Part shown: positions 45,879 to 58,061 of the stretch, piece by piece
How the letters are laid out: every line of letters begins with the position of its first letter
Numbering within the stretch: the stretch's first letter is position 1
Assembly (NCBI RefSeq): GCF_002002925.1
Contig: NZ_CP019511.1
Location: forward strand, 2,108,001 to 2,172,000
Direction: 5' to 3'
Source of the DNA: Sphingomonas sp. LM7
GTDB lineage: Bacteria; Pseudomonadota; Alphaproteobacteria; Sphingomonadales; Sphingomonadaceae
Length of the DNA: 64,000 nucleotides
The notes under the pieces: model-generated
Database searches by the model: none
Told to the model about the DNA's origin: nothing
Seen by the model: the letters and a program-made list of their open reading frames with translations, nothing else
Made by a program: the position numbers and the translations under genes

Positions 45879-46544
45879 ATGCGAACACTCGACGAACTTC
45901 TCGAACGTGACGAGCCTGCACTGCCACTCTTATGCGAATGGATCGATGAACCGGCTGGTAACGGTGGTATCCTTTTTTTGCCTGCCGAGGCAGTGGCGGG
46001 CGACACGTTGGTGCGTTTGCAGGTCACCACTCGTTCCATGCTCGGCACTCTCGCCTACGAAACTGGCGGTATATCGATCGCGGATGGCCTTGTGCGTCTA
46101 CTTGGCTCCGGGGCCGAACGCTCGATAATTCAAACCGCCAAGATAGCGGGATGTCCAATGGATGGGAGCTACCCTGATATAATTATTGTCGGGGACGATG
46201 TTTTCGGAGGCTTGTTTGCTCTCAATGGCGGACGGTTCGGAACAGAGAGGCAGGGACAGGTCTTTCACCTCGCAGCCGACGATACCGTTTGGGTGCCGCT
46301 CGGGGTGGGCCATTCTGATTTTATCCATTGGTGTCTGACAGGCGACCTGAGCGCTCTGTATGCGCCGTTCACTTATCTCGACGTGTTCGCCATGCGACCG
46401 TTGCCTGCCTTCGAGGGGACGCTCTCATTTTATCCTTTCCTGTGGACCAAGGAAGGGAAGGATCGTCAGCCGAGTGTCCAAGTAATCAGCGCGGATGAAA
46501 GCCTGAAGCTTCGTCTCGAACTCTGCGGCTTCGCGGTCAGCTAA
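45879..46544 (+). CDS. DUF2625 family protein
   Basis: 221 residues, no signal peptide. Family features are MRTLDELLERDEPALPLLCEWI, then QVTTRSMLGTLAYETGGISIADGLVRLLGSG (about 49-79), DIIIVGDDVFGGLFALNGG and VWVPLGVGHSDFIHW. The family is sporadic in bacteria and uncharacterised; the globular fold suggests a SUKH/SMI1-like role, which is only a guess. This gene is less GC-rich than its neighbours, which hints at acquisition. Confidence 0.78.
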   Translation: MRTLDELLERDEPALPLLCEWIDEPAGNGGILFLPAEAVAGDTLVRLQVTTRSMLGTLAYETGGISIADGLVRLLGSGAERSIIQTAKIAGCPMDGSYPDIIIVGDDVFGGLFALNGGRFGTERQGQVFHLAADDTVWVPLGVGHSDFIHWCLTGDLSALYAPFTYLDVFAMRPLPAFEGTLSFYPFLWTKEGKDRQPSVQVISADESLKLRLELCGFAVS

Positions 46545-46836
46545 ACCAAAATTGTGGCCCGGCCCTGTGGCACCCGCGTGTCTGCTTCAGGGCGGTGCAT
46601 TCGCCAGATCGAACGTCTGCGATTGGGCGTTAGCAGCCATTCGCGATCATTCGGCTGGGAACGACATTTGACAGGCCTATGGCTCCCGAAGCGGACGATC
46701 CGCCAACCATCCATCTCCGTCGTTCGCATCCGGTCATTGTGGTCGGACCAATAGGCGGCGGGAAGTGCTGGAATGCCGTCATTGATGCATCAAGCGCAGG
46801 ATGCGACGGTGCGCGCTTCAAATCGGGGAGGATCAC

Positions 46837-47088
46837 GTGGAGAGACCATCGCGGCCCGCATGGCAACGAGTTCTGCTTACTCTTGTTTCGGTCGGATGGC
46901 TTTTACCACTCTGGTGGGTGGGCGACGGCGTCGTCACCTTGGCCGAATATTATGCCGCTCCTCATTTGCATCCCTATGGTCACGGTCTTTTCTTCTTTGT
47001 CTTTCTTGGGAGGCAGGCCTTTGCCCTTTCGATGCTTTGGCTGGCTGCTGTCCTATGCTTCTGGTTCTCGCATCTGACTCGACGGTGA
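46837..47088 (+). CDS. Small two-helix membrane protein
   Basis: 83 residues from the GTG at 46837, chosen because GGGGAGGA lies at 46825-46832. Two hydrophobic segments (VLLTLVSVGWLLPLWWV and FFVFLGRQAFALSMLWLAAVLCFWF) flank a short loop with AEYYAAPHLHPYGHG. No family recognised. The 290 bp upstream (46545-46836) show no gene. Confidence 0.55.
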   Translation: MERPSRPAWQRVLLTLVSVGWLLPLWWVGDGVVTLAEYYAAPHLHPYGHGLFFFVFLGRQAFALSMLWLAAVLCFWFSHLTRR

Positions 47089-47290
47089 TTTGCCACCGCC
47101 ATCGCGCGCACCTGGACGCATTGCGGTTGTTTGCGACGGGCGGCCGCTAACGGCACCCATCGTGGCCCAGCTTCCCGACAGCGGACCGTCCGCGTCCCAC
47201 CCACTTGCTCCCCTTCCCGCGCGGGCCGCCATCTCCTGCCATTCGACAAACCCCGGTGACAAAGTCCCGGCAAGTGTTCATGCTGCCGGA

Positions 47291-47749
47291 ATGACCGCCC
47301 GCTCCCTCACCGAAGGTGAAACCCGCCTCTGCGCCTCGGTATTCGGCAATGCCGTGGACTATTCGCAGGCCCGCGTCGCCAACAGCAAGTGGATCTTCTT
47401 CCAGCCCGCCAACACCACGATGGCGCCGATGGGGACGATCCACTTCCATCCCAAGAGCGGGATCTATCACGAGGATTTCAGCCAGTCGCCGATCGGCGTG
47501 CAGGCGCTCTTCATACACGAGATGACGCATATCTGGCAGCATCAGAAGGGCATCTTCCTGCCGCTCAAGCGCCACCCCTTCTGCCGCTACGACTATGCGC
47601 TCAAGCCCGGACAGGCGTTCGAGAAATACGGGCTCGAGCAGCAGGCCGAGATCGTTCGCCACGCCTTTCTGCTGCGCCACCGCTGCGTGATCGCCGCGGC
47701 GCCGTCGCTCGCCCAATATGACACGCTGATTCCGTTCAAGCCCGCCTGA
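47291..47749 (+). CDS. Vgr-related zinc-metallopeptidase-like protein
   Basis: 152 residues from the ATG at 47291. Contains HEMTHIWQHQ (zinc HExxH at about residue 77) and EQQAEIVRHAFLL, a likely third-ligand region, within a compact domain. Similar short proteins in sphingomonads are annotated as Vgr-related because the domain occurs at the end of some type VI spike proteins; no type VI genes are present here. It may be an immunity-free relic or an independent peptidase. Confidence 0.68.
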   Translation: MTARSLTEGETRLCASVFGNAVDYSQARVANSKWIFFQPANTTMAPMGTIHFHPKSGIYHEDFSQSPIGVQALFIHEMTHIWQHQKGIFLPLKRHPFCRYDYALKPGQAFEKYGLEQQAEIVRHAFLLRHRCVIAAAPSLAQYDTLIPFKPA

Positions 47750-47752
47750 GCG

Positions 47753-49087
47753 TCAGTCCGGATCAGGCACCCGCCGCTCGCGCACGCCTTCGCTCGTCGA
47801 CGGCCGCGATACCGGCGGCGGCGAAGGACGCGGTGCCTCGGCCGGCGGCGCGGCACGCGGCTGGCTTGCGGCAGGGCGCTCGCTCCGCTCGGGACGCTGG
47901 CTCGGCGCACCCTCCGCCCGGCCACCGCCACGCTCGGGCCGCACCGCCGGCGCCGAACCTTCGGGACGCGGGCGAAACCAGCCGGGACCCGCGCCTTCCG
48001 GACGCGGCGGGCGAACCGCGCCGCCCATCGGCGGCGTTTGCGGGCGTCCCCGCCCGCCGGCTTCGGCATCGCCGCGCTCGGGACGCGGACGTCCGCCCCA
48101 GCCGGGACGCTGCGGCCTTCCGGCCCCCGGCACCGGCGTCGCGCCCGGCGCATCGGGCGTCACGACCGGCGGCGCGGGCCGGTTGGGCCGCCCCTGCCAG
48201 GGACGCGCCGGTTGCCCCGCCTCGGGCGGGCGCGGCCTGCCCGGCTGCGCGCCCGGCGGCCTTCCGCCCTGCCCCGGCTGGCGCGGCCGATCGACTCCCG
48301 GCCGCACGACGCCCGGCGCAAAGGGTCGCCCGGGCCGGCCGACGCCGGGCTTGTGGAAGCGGCCCGGCGGCGGCCCCTGGAAGCCGCCTTCGCGCCAGCG
48401 GCGGAATTGTTCGGCCAGTGCCTCGCGGCGGAGGCGTTCGGCGGTGAGGCGATGGCGCCAGTCGCTTTCGCGCACCCGGTCGCGGTGACGGCCCCAGCCG
48501 GGATGCCGCTGCCAGCCGCCGTCCCACAGCGCCACGCTGCCCCAGATCATCGGGCCGGTGTCGATCCATGCCTGGCTGTCGACTTCGCGCCATTGCCGCT
48601 GTAGCATCGCGCGCAGCAACATCCGGCCGCGCGCATAGCGTTCGGCGCCCTCGCCGAGATGCGCCGCGCCCGCATCGCGCGGCACCGCTCCGCCGTCGGG
48701 GCCATAGACCACCGCCACCGTCTCGCCTTCGAAGCCGAAGCTCATCCCCGGCCGCACCGCCAGGAACGGACCCTCGTCGCCGGGGGAGAAATAATAGCTT
48801 TCGATGCCGTCGCCGGTTTCCTCGACGACGATGCGGTGCCCGTCGGGCATTTCCCACGCCCAGGGCTCGGTGCCGTCGAAGGAAAAGGCATAATCGGGCG
48901 GCGCGTCCCCGATCGCGCCCCACAGCGAGTCCGCGCGGTCGATAAAGGCGTAGAGGTCCGGGCTTTCGATGTCGCTATAGGCGGGCGCCGGCGGCGCTTC
49001 GTACAGCCCGCCATACGGCATCATGCACGCCGAAAGCGCCAGCGCGCCGCCTATCGTGCCCAGCCGCGCCGCGGTTCTTGCGATCAT
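47753..49087 (-). CDS. Lipoprotein with long Pro/Arg/Gly-rich tail
   Basis: 444 residues from the ATG at 49087. Signal and lipobox LSAC (Cys21). Residues 22-230 are a globular domain with FDGTEPWAWEMPDGHRIVVEET and repeated Trp/Arg motifs (WREVDSQAWIDTG, GWQRHPGWGRHRDRVRESDWRHR). Residues about 250-444 are low-complexity Pro, Arg and Gly (repeated GRPxRP and RPERxx), strongly basic. Probably outer-membrane or cell-wall associated; function unknown. Confidence 0.7.
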   Translation of the reverse strand: MIARTAARLGTIGGALALSACMMPYGGLYEAPPAPAYSDIESPDLYAFIDRADSLWGAIGDAPPDYAFSFDGTEPWAWEMPDGHRIVVEETGDGIESYYFSPGDEGPFLAVRPGMSFGFEGETVAVVYGPDGGAVPRDAGAAHLGEGAERYARGRMLLRAMLQRQWREVDSQAWIDTGPMIWGSVALWDGGWQRHPGWGRHRDRVRESDWRHRLTAERLRREALAEQFRRWREGGFQGPPPGRFHKPGVGRPGRPFAPGVVRPGVDRPRQPGQGGRPPGAQPGRPRPPEAGQPARPWQGRPNRPAPPVVTPDAPGATPVPGAGRPQRPGWGGRPRPERGDAEAGGRGRPQTPPMGGAVRPPRPEGAGPGWFRPRPEGSAPAVRPERGGGRAEGAPSQRPERSERPAASQPRAAPPAEAPRPSPPPVSRPSTSEGVRERRVPDPD

Positions 49088-49176
49088 AGCCCGTCTCCCC
49101 TCTGTTCTATGCGCGCCAGCTTCCGCCCGATGCGCTGAACAAAGGATGACTATGCTCTGCAACAAATCGACAGGAT

Positions 49177-49563
49177 CTATTCGGCGCGCCGCCATAGATT
49201 GTTCTTGAGCACCTGCTCGACGCGGCGGACCAGTTCCTCGGGCTCGAACGGCTTGACCAGATAGTCATTGGCCCCCGCCTCCATCGCCTCGTCGATCGAC
49301 GCCTCGCCGCCCCTGGCGGTCAGCATCAGCACCGGGGTCAGGTACAGCCCGGGCAGCCGGCGCAGCGCCGTGAGGATATCGACGCCCTGCATCCCCGGCA
49401 GCCCGCGATCGAGGATCACCAGGTCGGGCTTCTTGAAGGCGATCGTCTCATAGGCGAGCGTGCCGTGGCCGATCACGCCGATCAGATGCCCGGCATCGGT
49501 CAGCACCTGCTGGACCATCGCGCCGACCAGATCGTCGTCCTCGACATAGATGATGCGTGCCAT
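49177..49563 (-). CDS. Stand-alone response regulator receiver
   Basis: 128 residues, a single CheY-like domain. The acidic pocket is YVEDDD, the phospho-acceptor Asp is in LVILDRGLPGMQG, the Thr switch is in MLTARG and the Lys in LVKPFEPEEL. It lacks an output domain, so it must act by protein contact or phosphotransfer. Ten bases downstream of a second receiver gene and divergent from a hybrid kinase. Confidence 0.9.
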   Translation of the reverse strand: MARIIYVEDDDLVGAMVQQVLTDAGHLIGVIGHGTLAYETIAFKKPDLVILDRGLPGMQGVDILTALRRLPGLYLTPVLMLTARGGEASIDEAMEAGANDYLVKPFEPEELVRRVEQVLKNNLWRRAE

Positions 49564-49572
49564 GATCGGGCC

Positions 49573-49944
49573 TCAGCGCTTCGCGGCGAGCAGTTCTTCG
49601 ACGCGGAAGACGAGCTCGTCCGGGTCGAACGGCTTCTTCATGTAATCATTGGCGCCGGCGAAGCGTGCCAGTTCCTCGTCGCGCTCGCTGCGCCGCCCGG
49701 TGAGCATCATCACCGGCAGATCGGCATATTCGGGCATCTTGCGCAGTTCCTGGACCAGCAGCACGCCCGAAATCTCGGGCATGTTGCAGTCGAGGATCAG
49801 CAGGTCGGGCCGGCGCGCCTTGACGATCGCCAGCGCATCGGCGCCGTTGCTGACCAGCCCCGCGCCGTGCCCGGCCGCGATCAGCGCGTCGCGTGCCATT
49901 TCGCCGACGATCTCGTCGTCGTCCGCGATGATGATCCGTGCCAT
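49573..49944 (-). CDS. Stand-alone response regulator receiver
   Basis: 123 residues, a single receiver domain: IIADDDEIVGEM, LLILDCNMPEISG (Asp), MMLTGRRSE (Thr) and MKKPFDPDELVFRVEELL (Lys). Related in sequence to the neighbouring receiver, consistent with duplication. Start-to-start distance to the divergent kinase is 170 bp, so the promoters are shared or adjacent. Confidence 0.9.
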   Translation of the reverse strand: MARIIIADDDEIVGEMARDALIAAGHGAGLVSNGADALAIVKARRPDLLILDCNMPEISGVLLVQELRKMPEYADLPVMMLTGRRSERDEELARFAGANDYMKKPFDPDELVFRVEELLAAKR

Positions 49945-50114
49945 GGCCTACCTCGAAACTCCGCTGCGGCGTCCCGCGCCACACCCCATTATAACGCCTG
50001 AGAACCGATTGCGGTCGCACCGCAGGGATAAATCGCGCGCGCCGCCAGTTGTCCCCCTCAACCGAAAGTTGGAGATTTCGCTCTATAGTAAGAATCGGAG
50101 TTTCAGGGAACTCG

Positions 50115-52676
50115 ATGATGATGGACGCCAATCGACGCCGCTCGCGAACGATGCTCGTGACGGTGTTTATTCTGTTGATCTGCTGTGCCGGTTCGGGGCT
50201 TTGGCTCGCCTGGCAGAAGCAGAGCGCCGAAAAATGGGTCCGCCATACGTTCGCCGTCTCCGAACGTCTCGCCAAGGTCCGCATCATCAGCCTGCGCGCC
50301 GAAGTCTTTCGCCGCGGCTATCTGCTCACCCCGAACCCGGAAAACCAGGCAGCGGTAGAGGCGGAGCGGAGCGCCCTGCCGATCCAGCTCGATGCGCTGC
50401 GCACGATGACCACCGACAATCCCGATCAGGGCATCCGCGTCGCCCGCCTCGCCTCGCTGATGCAGGCGCGCCTCGCCGCGTCGCAGCGCTCGATGTGGCT
50501 GCGCAGCATCGGCCGCACCGCCGACGCCGTCGCCATGGTCGACAGCGCGGAGGCGCGCGAGGCGACCGCCCGGCTGATGGGCGTGGTCGGCGAGATCGAA
50601 GCGCAGGAACAACGCCTGCTCGCTCAGCGCCTCGATCGCGCCAACGCGCTCGAACAGCCCGTCCAGATCGCCTTCGTCGGCAGCGCCTTCCTCGTCCTCC
50701 TGCTCGCCCTGCTCGTGCTGCGCGACCGCCGCGAGCGGATGCTGTCGCTGCGCGACGCCAACGACCAGCTCGAACAGGACATCGCGCGCCGCGAGATCGC
50801 CGAGGCGCAGCTCGCGCTGCTCGCCCAGAACGCCACCGACGCGGTGTTCCGCATCGATCTCGACGGCGTCATCACCTATGCCTCGCCTTCGACCGAGCCG
50901 GTGCTCGGCGCCTTGCCCGAAATGGCAGTCGGCGCCTCGATGGCCGCGCTGGTCATCGACGAGGACCGGCCGGCGCTGTTCGAATTCTACGCCCGCCTCG
51001 TCCGCGGCGAGATCGAGCGCGGCACCACCACCAATCGCATCACCAAGCGCGGCCGTCCCGACGAGACCTGGATCGAAGCCAATTGCGGCCTCGTCCGCGA
51101 TCCCGAGACCAATGCGCCGGTCGAAGTCATCGCCTCGCTGCGCGACGTCACCAAGCGCAAGCATCTCGAATTCGCCCTCGAAATCGCCCGCGCCCGCGCC
51201 GAGGCCGCCGCCAGCGCCAAGTCGAGCTTCCTCGCCAATATGAGCCACGAGATCCGCACCCCGATGAACGGCGTGCTCGGCTTCGCGGACCTGTTGCTCA
51301 ACAGCGAGCTCACGCAGCAACAGGCGCGCCAGGCCCAGCTCATCGTCGATTCGGGCAAGGCGATGATGCGCCTGCTCAACGACATTCTCGACATTTCGAA
51401 GATCGAAGCCGGACAGATGCAGATCGCCCCCGAGCGCGTCGACTTCCGCCACGCGCTGCGCAATTGCGTCAAGCTGATCGAGCCCGCCGCCGCGCAGAAG
51501 GACCTGCGCATCTGGTTCGATGTCGAGCCCGAGCTGCCGATGTTCGTGCTGATCGATGGCCTGCGCCTGCGCCAGATCGTGCTCAACCTGCTCGGCAACG
51601 CAATCAAGTTCACCGACCATGGCAGCGTCTCGATCGAGGCGCGGCGCGGCTGGCACGATCGCCGCGCCCATATCGAGATCACCGTCGCCGACACCGGCAT
51701 CGGTATCGCCCAGGATCGCCAGGCGGCGATCTTCGAGCAATTCGTCCAGGCCGAGCAATCGACTGCGCGCCGCTTCGGCGGCACCGGCCTCGGCCTTGCG
51801 ATCAGCAGCCACCTCGCCACGCTGATGGGCGGCTCGCTGGTGCTGACCAGCGAGGAAGGCGTCGGCACCCGCTTCACGCTGCGCGTGCCCCTCCGCCTCG
51901 CCGACCCTGCCGACGCGCATGCCGCCCCGTCCGAAGCGCGCGAAGATCAGCCCGAACGCCCGCTCAAGATCCTTCTCGCCGAGGATCACGACGTCAACCA
52001 GGCGCTGATGGAGGCGATGCTCGCCCGGCTCGGCCACAGCTCGGTCACTGTCCCCGACGGCGCGCAGGCATGCGAGACCGTCGCCGCCGCGGCCCGTTCG
52101 GGCGCGCCCTTCGATCTGGTGCTGATGGACATGCAGATGCCGGTGATGGACGGCATCGAAGCGACCCGGCAGATCCGCAAGGCGGGCTTCGGCGCCGAGA
52201 CCCTGCCGATCCTCGCGCTCACGGCCAATGCCTATGCCGACGACGTCGCCGCCTGCCTCGCCGCGGGGATGCAGGCGCACATCGCCAAGCCGGTCCAGCT
52301 CGCCGATCTCGGCAAGGTCATCCGCCGCTGGGCCCGCGCCGCGACGACCGCAATCGACCTGGCCGAGCCGGCCCCAGCCCCCGCGCCGGTGCCCAGGCTC
52401 ACCATCTCCCCCGAACTGCGCGCCCGCTACGAAACCCGCAAGGCCGAGCTCCTCGCCTGCGCCGAGCGCATCGCCCGCAACGGCCAGTTCGACGACGCCT
52501 CGATCGAGGAACTGCGCGGCCTGCTCCACAAGCTCGCCGGCTCGGCGGGCATGTTCAAGGAAGCCGCACTCGGCTCGCGCGCCGCGGACCTCGAGGACGC
52601 GCTGGAAGTGTGCGCGATCGAGGAACGCGCGGCACGGGTGCGCGATGTTACCGAGGCGCTGACCGAGGCGGCGTAG
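50115..52676 (+). CDS. Hybrid histidine kinase with PAS, receiver and HPt domains
   Basis: 853 residues from the first of three ATG-like codons at 50115 (CAGGGA upstream). Order: membrane helix (about 13-32), periplasmic CHASE3-like helices, a second helix near 195-215, a PAS domain (about 235-360, LLAQNATDAVFRIDLDG), HisKA with SHEIRTPMNG (His378), an HATPase (LGNAIKFT, GTGLGLAI), a receiver (AEDHDVNQ, Asp672 in LMDMQMPVMDG) and a C-terminal HPt (LHKLAGSAGMF, His805). A complete internal phosphorelay; the two divergent receivers are probable outputs. Confidence 0.93.
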   Translation: MMMDANRRRSRTMLVTVFILLICCAGSGLWLAWQKQSAEKWVRHTFAVSERLAKVRIISLRAEVFRRGYLLTPNPENQAAVEAERSALPIQLDALRTMTTDNPDQGIRVARLASLMQARLAASQRSMWLRSIGRTADAVAMVDSAEAREATARLMGVVGEIEAQEQRLLAQRLDRANALEQPVQIAFVGSAFLVLLLALLVLRDRRERMLSLRDANDQLEQDIARREIAEAQLALLAQNATDAVFRIDLDGVITYASPSTEPVLGALPEMAVGASMAALVIDEDRPALFEFYARLVRGEIERGTTTNRITKRGRPDETWIEANCGLVRDPETNAPVEVIASLRDVTKRKHLEFALEIARARAEAAASAKSSFLANMSHEIRTPMNGVLGFADLLLNSELTQQQARQAQLIVDSGKAMMRLLNDILDISKIEAGQMQIAPERVDFRHALRNCVKLIEPAAAQKDLRIWFDVEPELPMFVLIDGLRLRQIVLNLLGNAIKFTDHGSVSIEARRGWHDRRAHIEITVADTGIGIAQDRQAAIFEQFVQAEQSTARRFGGTGLGLAISSHLATLMGGSLVLTSEEGVGTRFTLRVPLRLADPADAHAAPSEAREDQPERPLKILLAEDHDVNQALMEAMLARLGHSSVTVPDGAQACETVAAAARSGAPFDLVLMDMQMPVMDGIEATRQIRKAGFGAETLPILALTANAYADDVAACLAAGMQAHIAKPVQLADLGKVIRRWARAATTAIDLAEPAPAPAPVPRLTISPELRARYETRKAELLACAERIARNGQFDDASIEELRGLLHKLAGSAGMFKEAALGSRAADLEDALEVCAIEERAARVRDVTEALTEAA

Positions 52677-52691
52677 TGGGCTGGCTCTAGA

Positions 52692-53120
52692 TCAATTGCT
52701 ATTGGTCGGATTGGCTTCGCTGGAGACATTTGGGGCACTGGAAGTGTTGCTCGCCCCAGATGGGGCCGCAGGTTTTGTCCGCTGCGGCAGTGGTTTTGCC
52801 TGCGCACACACGCCTGAGACCGCGGTTCCAGGTATCCAGAACACAAAGATGCCGGCGGCAAAAAGCGCGAGCCATATCGGCGCCGTCGCTAAGGCGGTGA
52901 TCAGGCCGTTCAGCGCGTTGGCCATCTCATTGACTGGCGCCAGCCCTCTTGCGGGTGGCGAGTTCTGTTTGACGGCGGAGTTTCGCAGTCTGACCGCTGC
53001 GTCGACCATAACGGCGATGACCGCCGCACCCAGCGCAGCCACCAGGAAAAACCAGGCCAGCTCGGCTACGCCGAGCCCGGCCGCGATATAGGTGCTGCAG
53101 AAAATGTCGATCTGAGTCAT
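52692..53120 (-). CDS. Two-helix membrane protein, hypothetical
   Basis: 142 residues from the ATG at 53120, chosen because GGAG lies six bases upstream; the ATG at 53132 is the alternative. Hydrophobic segments at about 18-40 and 78-98, a polar loop between, and a Pro/Ser/Ala/Asn-rich tail. Lies 52 bp after the outer-membrane-like gene on the same strand, probably the third gene of that unit. No family recognised. Confidence 0.6.
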   Translation of the reverse strand: MTQIDIFCSTYIAAGLGVAELAWFFLVAALGAAVIAVMVDAAVRLRNSAVKQNSPPARGLAPVNEMANALNGLITALATAPIWLALFAAGIFVFWIPGTAVSGVCAQAKPLPQRTKPAAPSGASNTSSAPNVSSEANPTNSN

Positions 53121-53172
53121 CCTGTTCTCCATGGCTCGGGCACCCCGGGGTGCAAACAGCGCGAGAGAGCGG

Positions 53173-54627
53173 TCAGAAAGATGTCCGCATGAACACGCCG
53201 AAGCTCGGCTCGTCAGTCTTGCTCGAATAAGACAGCCGTAAACCCGGCGAGAATTGCGACTCCTTGCGGGGAATGAAGTAGATCGGCAGCTCCGCTACGA
53301 ATTCGTTGCTGAGCGTATCGAACGTCGCCTTGGGCGAGATCGCGAATTGCCCTGCCCCCCAGCCACCGTCGAATATCCGTCGGTATTCGACGGACAAGTT
53401 GACGCGTTCGATATTCGCAGGCGGCGTCGGCGCACCCGTGGTGCAATCCTCTTCGGGATCGACAACCACCGGCTTGCAGACCAGCGCGTCCTCGGCGGCT
53501 TCGAATGCATTTTGGTATTCGGCGCCGAGCAGCACCGCGCTGACCCCGTCCGCGCCATACCACGCGCCGAAAGCGGCAACCTTGAATTGCGGCTTGTTAG
53601 GGGCCCGCTCAGAGAGACTGGCCGAATCGATGAACTTGAATTGTGCCAGACCGACCGAGCCCGTCGCGCCATAGCGCCACATCGGAGCACGATAGATTCG
53701 GTTGATCCGGCTTATTGGCGGCCGGGCATATGCTTTGGCGAAATCACCATCTTCAGACAGGCGATCTTTGACGGCGTGACAGTAGCGATCCCTCAGGAGC
53801 CAAAAGCGTATGGGACCTGGCGCATCCTTCTCGGTCGCCACTGCAAGCTTGGCTCTGATGGCGGCTTGAGCTTCACTCGAAAGTCGCGTCAGCGCGCTTT
53901 CCAGCTCCTCGCGTGTCTGAACTTGCGCGGGCAGTTTCTCGGCCATTGCCTCGATCATCAGCTCCACGATCGGTCCCGGCGGAGCCAAATCGAGCTTCGC
54001 CGCCGCATCGCGCGCACCTTTGAGCATCGCAGCGCGCACCTCATCTAGATCGAGAACGGGCGAAAAGCCGAACCGCCTGCGGGCGGCAAGCTCGGCGTCG
54101 GCCGCCTCGATTGCCGCTGTAGCGAGGACCGCGACTGCGCTCTCGATGGAAGCGAGGCATCGATCCCTCGCCTCGCGCATGATCTCCCTGAAAGCTTCTG
54201 ACCTGATCCCGGCCCCGGCCCCGCGAAAGCCGAAACGGCTCCATGTGAAGCTTAGTTCGGCACCATTGGCGAGACCATCGAGCGTGGCTTTGGTCAGATC
54301 CGATGCGCCTCCGATCGGCACCGCCAATCGCAATGCCCAACTGTCATCGACCTTGCTGGTCCCCGTGGTGTCCTGGATTGTGTTGGTCGTATAGCCGCCG
54401 ACCTGCACCGAGGCACTCGAGCTGTCTTCGCTAATCTCGTAGTCGAAATCGGCGCCTTGGACGAAGTTCTCCGTTCGACCGGCAGGTCCGGGTGCTGGGC
54501 GCCCATTCTCTATGCCTCGACCCTGCGGTAGTTGTTCCGACGCGGGTGGCGCGACCTGCGCAACCGCGGTTCCCGTAAAGACGGTGAGTGTGGAAGCGAT
54601 CGTCGCTAGTGAAGCGCTCCGCGTCAT
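53173..54627 (-). CDS. Putative outer-membrane protein, hypothetical
   Basis: 484 residues with a signal peptide ending near AVAQ (residue 24). An N-terminal beta-like region (VQVGGYTTNTIQDTTG, DDSWALRLAVPIGG) is interrupted by a helical, Ala/Glu-rich middle (about 150-290, with EEIESALTRL-type heptads). The C terminus is beta-rich and ends YSSKTDEPSFGVFMRTSF, with a terminal Phe as in outer-membrane barrels. Alternation fits a barrel with a large helical insert. Start overlaps the previous gene (ATGA). Family not recognised. Confidence 0.62.
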   Translation of the reverse strand: MTRSASLATIASTLTVFTGTAVAQVAPPASEQLPQGRGIENGRPAPGPAGRTENFVQGADFDYEISEDSSSASVQVGGYTTNTIQDTTGTSKVDDSWALRLAVPIGGASDLTKATLDGLANGAELSFTWSRFGFRGAGAGIRSEAFREIMREARDRCLASIESAVAVLATAAIEAADAELAARRRFGFSPVLDLDEVRAAMLKGARDAAAKLDLAPPGPIVELMIEAMAEKLPAQVQTREELESALTRLSSEAQAAIRAKLAVATEKDAPGPIRFWLLRDRYCHAVKDRLSEDGDFAKAYARPPISRINRIYRAPMWRYGATGSVGLAQFKFIDSASLSERAPNKPQFKVAAFGAWYGADGVSAVLLGAEYQNAFEAAEDALVCKPVVVDPEEDCTTGAPTPPANIERVNLSVEYRRIFDGGWGAGQFAISPKATFDTLSNEFVAELPIYFIPRKESQFSPGLRLSYSSKTDEPSFGVFMRTSF

Positions 54628-54944
54628 GCGCCGGCTCCCGTGAGAAAATGGACGGTCTTGTCGGCTTGGTTGCCCATGCCGGCGGCCGCCGTCACGCTGA
54701 CCGGCCACTGCAGTCCGGGAGGCGAAAAGATAGTCGGCGAAGGCCGCAAGCTGACGCTTACGCTTTGCCCGCTACGCGCGGTGATCGTCATCTGGTGGAA
54801 GCCATCTGCGAGCTCCACCCGGCCGATCAGGCCGGTTTCATCCCATCGGATCGGGATATTGTCGTCGGCATTCTCCGCGTAGATTTCGACGATCCACCGG
54901 GCCGCCGTGCGGTCACCGGATTCGACAGTGATCTGGTACTGCAT
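54624..54944 (-). CDS. Small hypothetical protein
   Basis: 106 residues from the ATG at 54944, with AGGAG eight bases upstream. Predominantly beta-strand (YQITVESGDRTAARWIVEIYA, MTITARSGQSVSVSL), no signal peptide or membrane segment. First gene of a three-gene leftward unit and translationally coupled to the outer-membrane-like protein. Resembles no family I recognise. Confidence 0.58.
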   Translation of the reverse strand: MQYQITVESGDRTAARWIVEIYAENADDNIPIRWDETGLIGRVELADGFHQMTITARSGQSVSVSLRPSPTIFSPPGLQWPVSVTAAAGMGNQADKTVHFLTGAGA

Positions 54945-55107
54945 GGTAGCAACTCCTGCTGGGTACTCATGCATGTTGCGACAAGTCCGATCTTGTGCGC
55001 GTGACGCCCGTCACGCCCACGCAACTATTCGTCACCCTTGCCGCTCGCCCACCGCACCCCCACATCCCGATCGCGCGTTGACCTCCGGAACGTGCTCCTT
55101 ATACTCG

Positions 55108-55122
55108 GAACATAACTGGAAC
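55108..55122. promoter_or_regulatory. LexA (SOS) box upstream of uvrA
   Basis: GAAC-ATAACTG-GAAC matches the alphaproteobacterial LexA site GTTC-N7-GTTC read on the other strand. It ends 14 bp before the uvrA ATG, so bound LexA would block initiation. Confidence 0.8.
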
Positions 55123-55136
55123 GGTCAGGCCTCCGT

Positions 55137-58061
<2,925 letters not shown>

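Noticed and set aside
46545..46836. Possible coding in the gap after the DUF2625 gene
   Set aside because: Short frames only, without ribosome sites or recognisable motifs.
50103..52529. Very long open frame antisense to the hybrid kinase
   Set aside because: High-GC shadow frame. No ribosome site or family features; the sense strand encodes clear kinase motifs.
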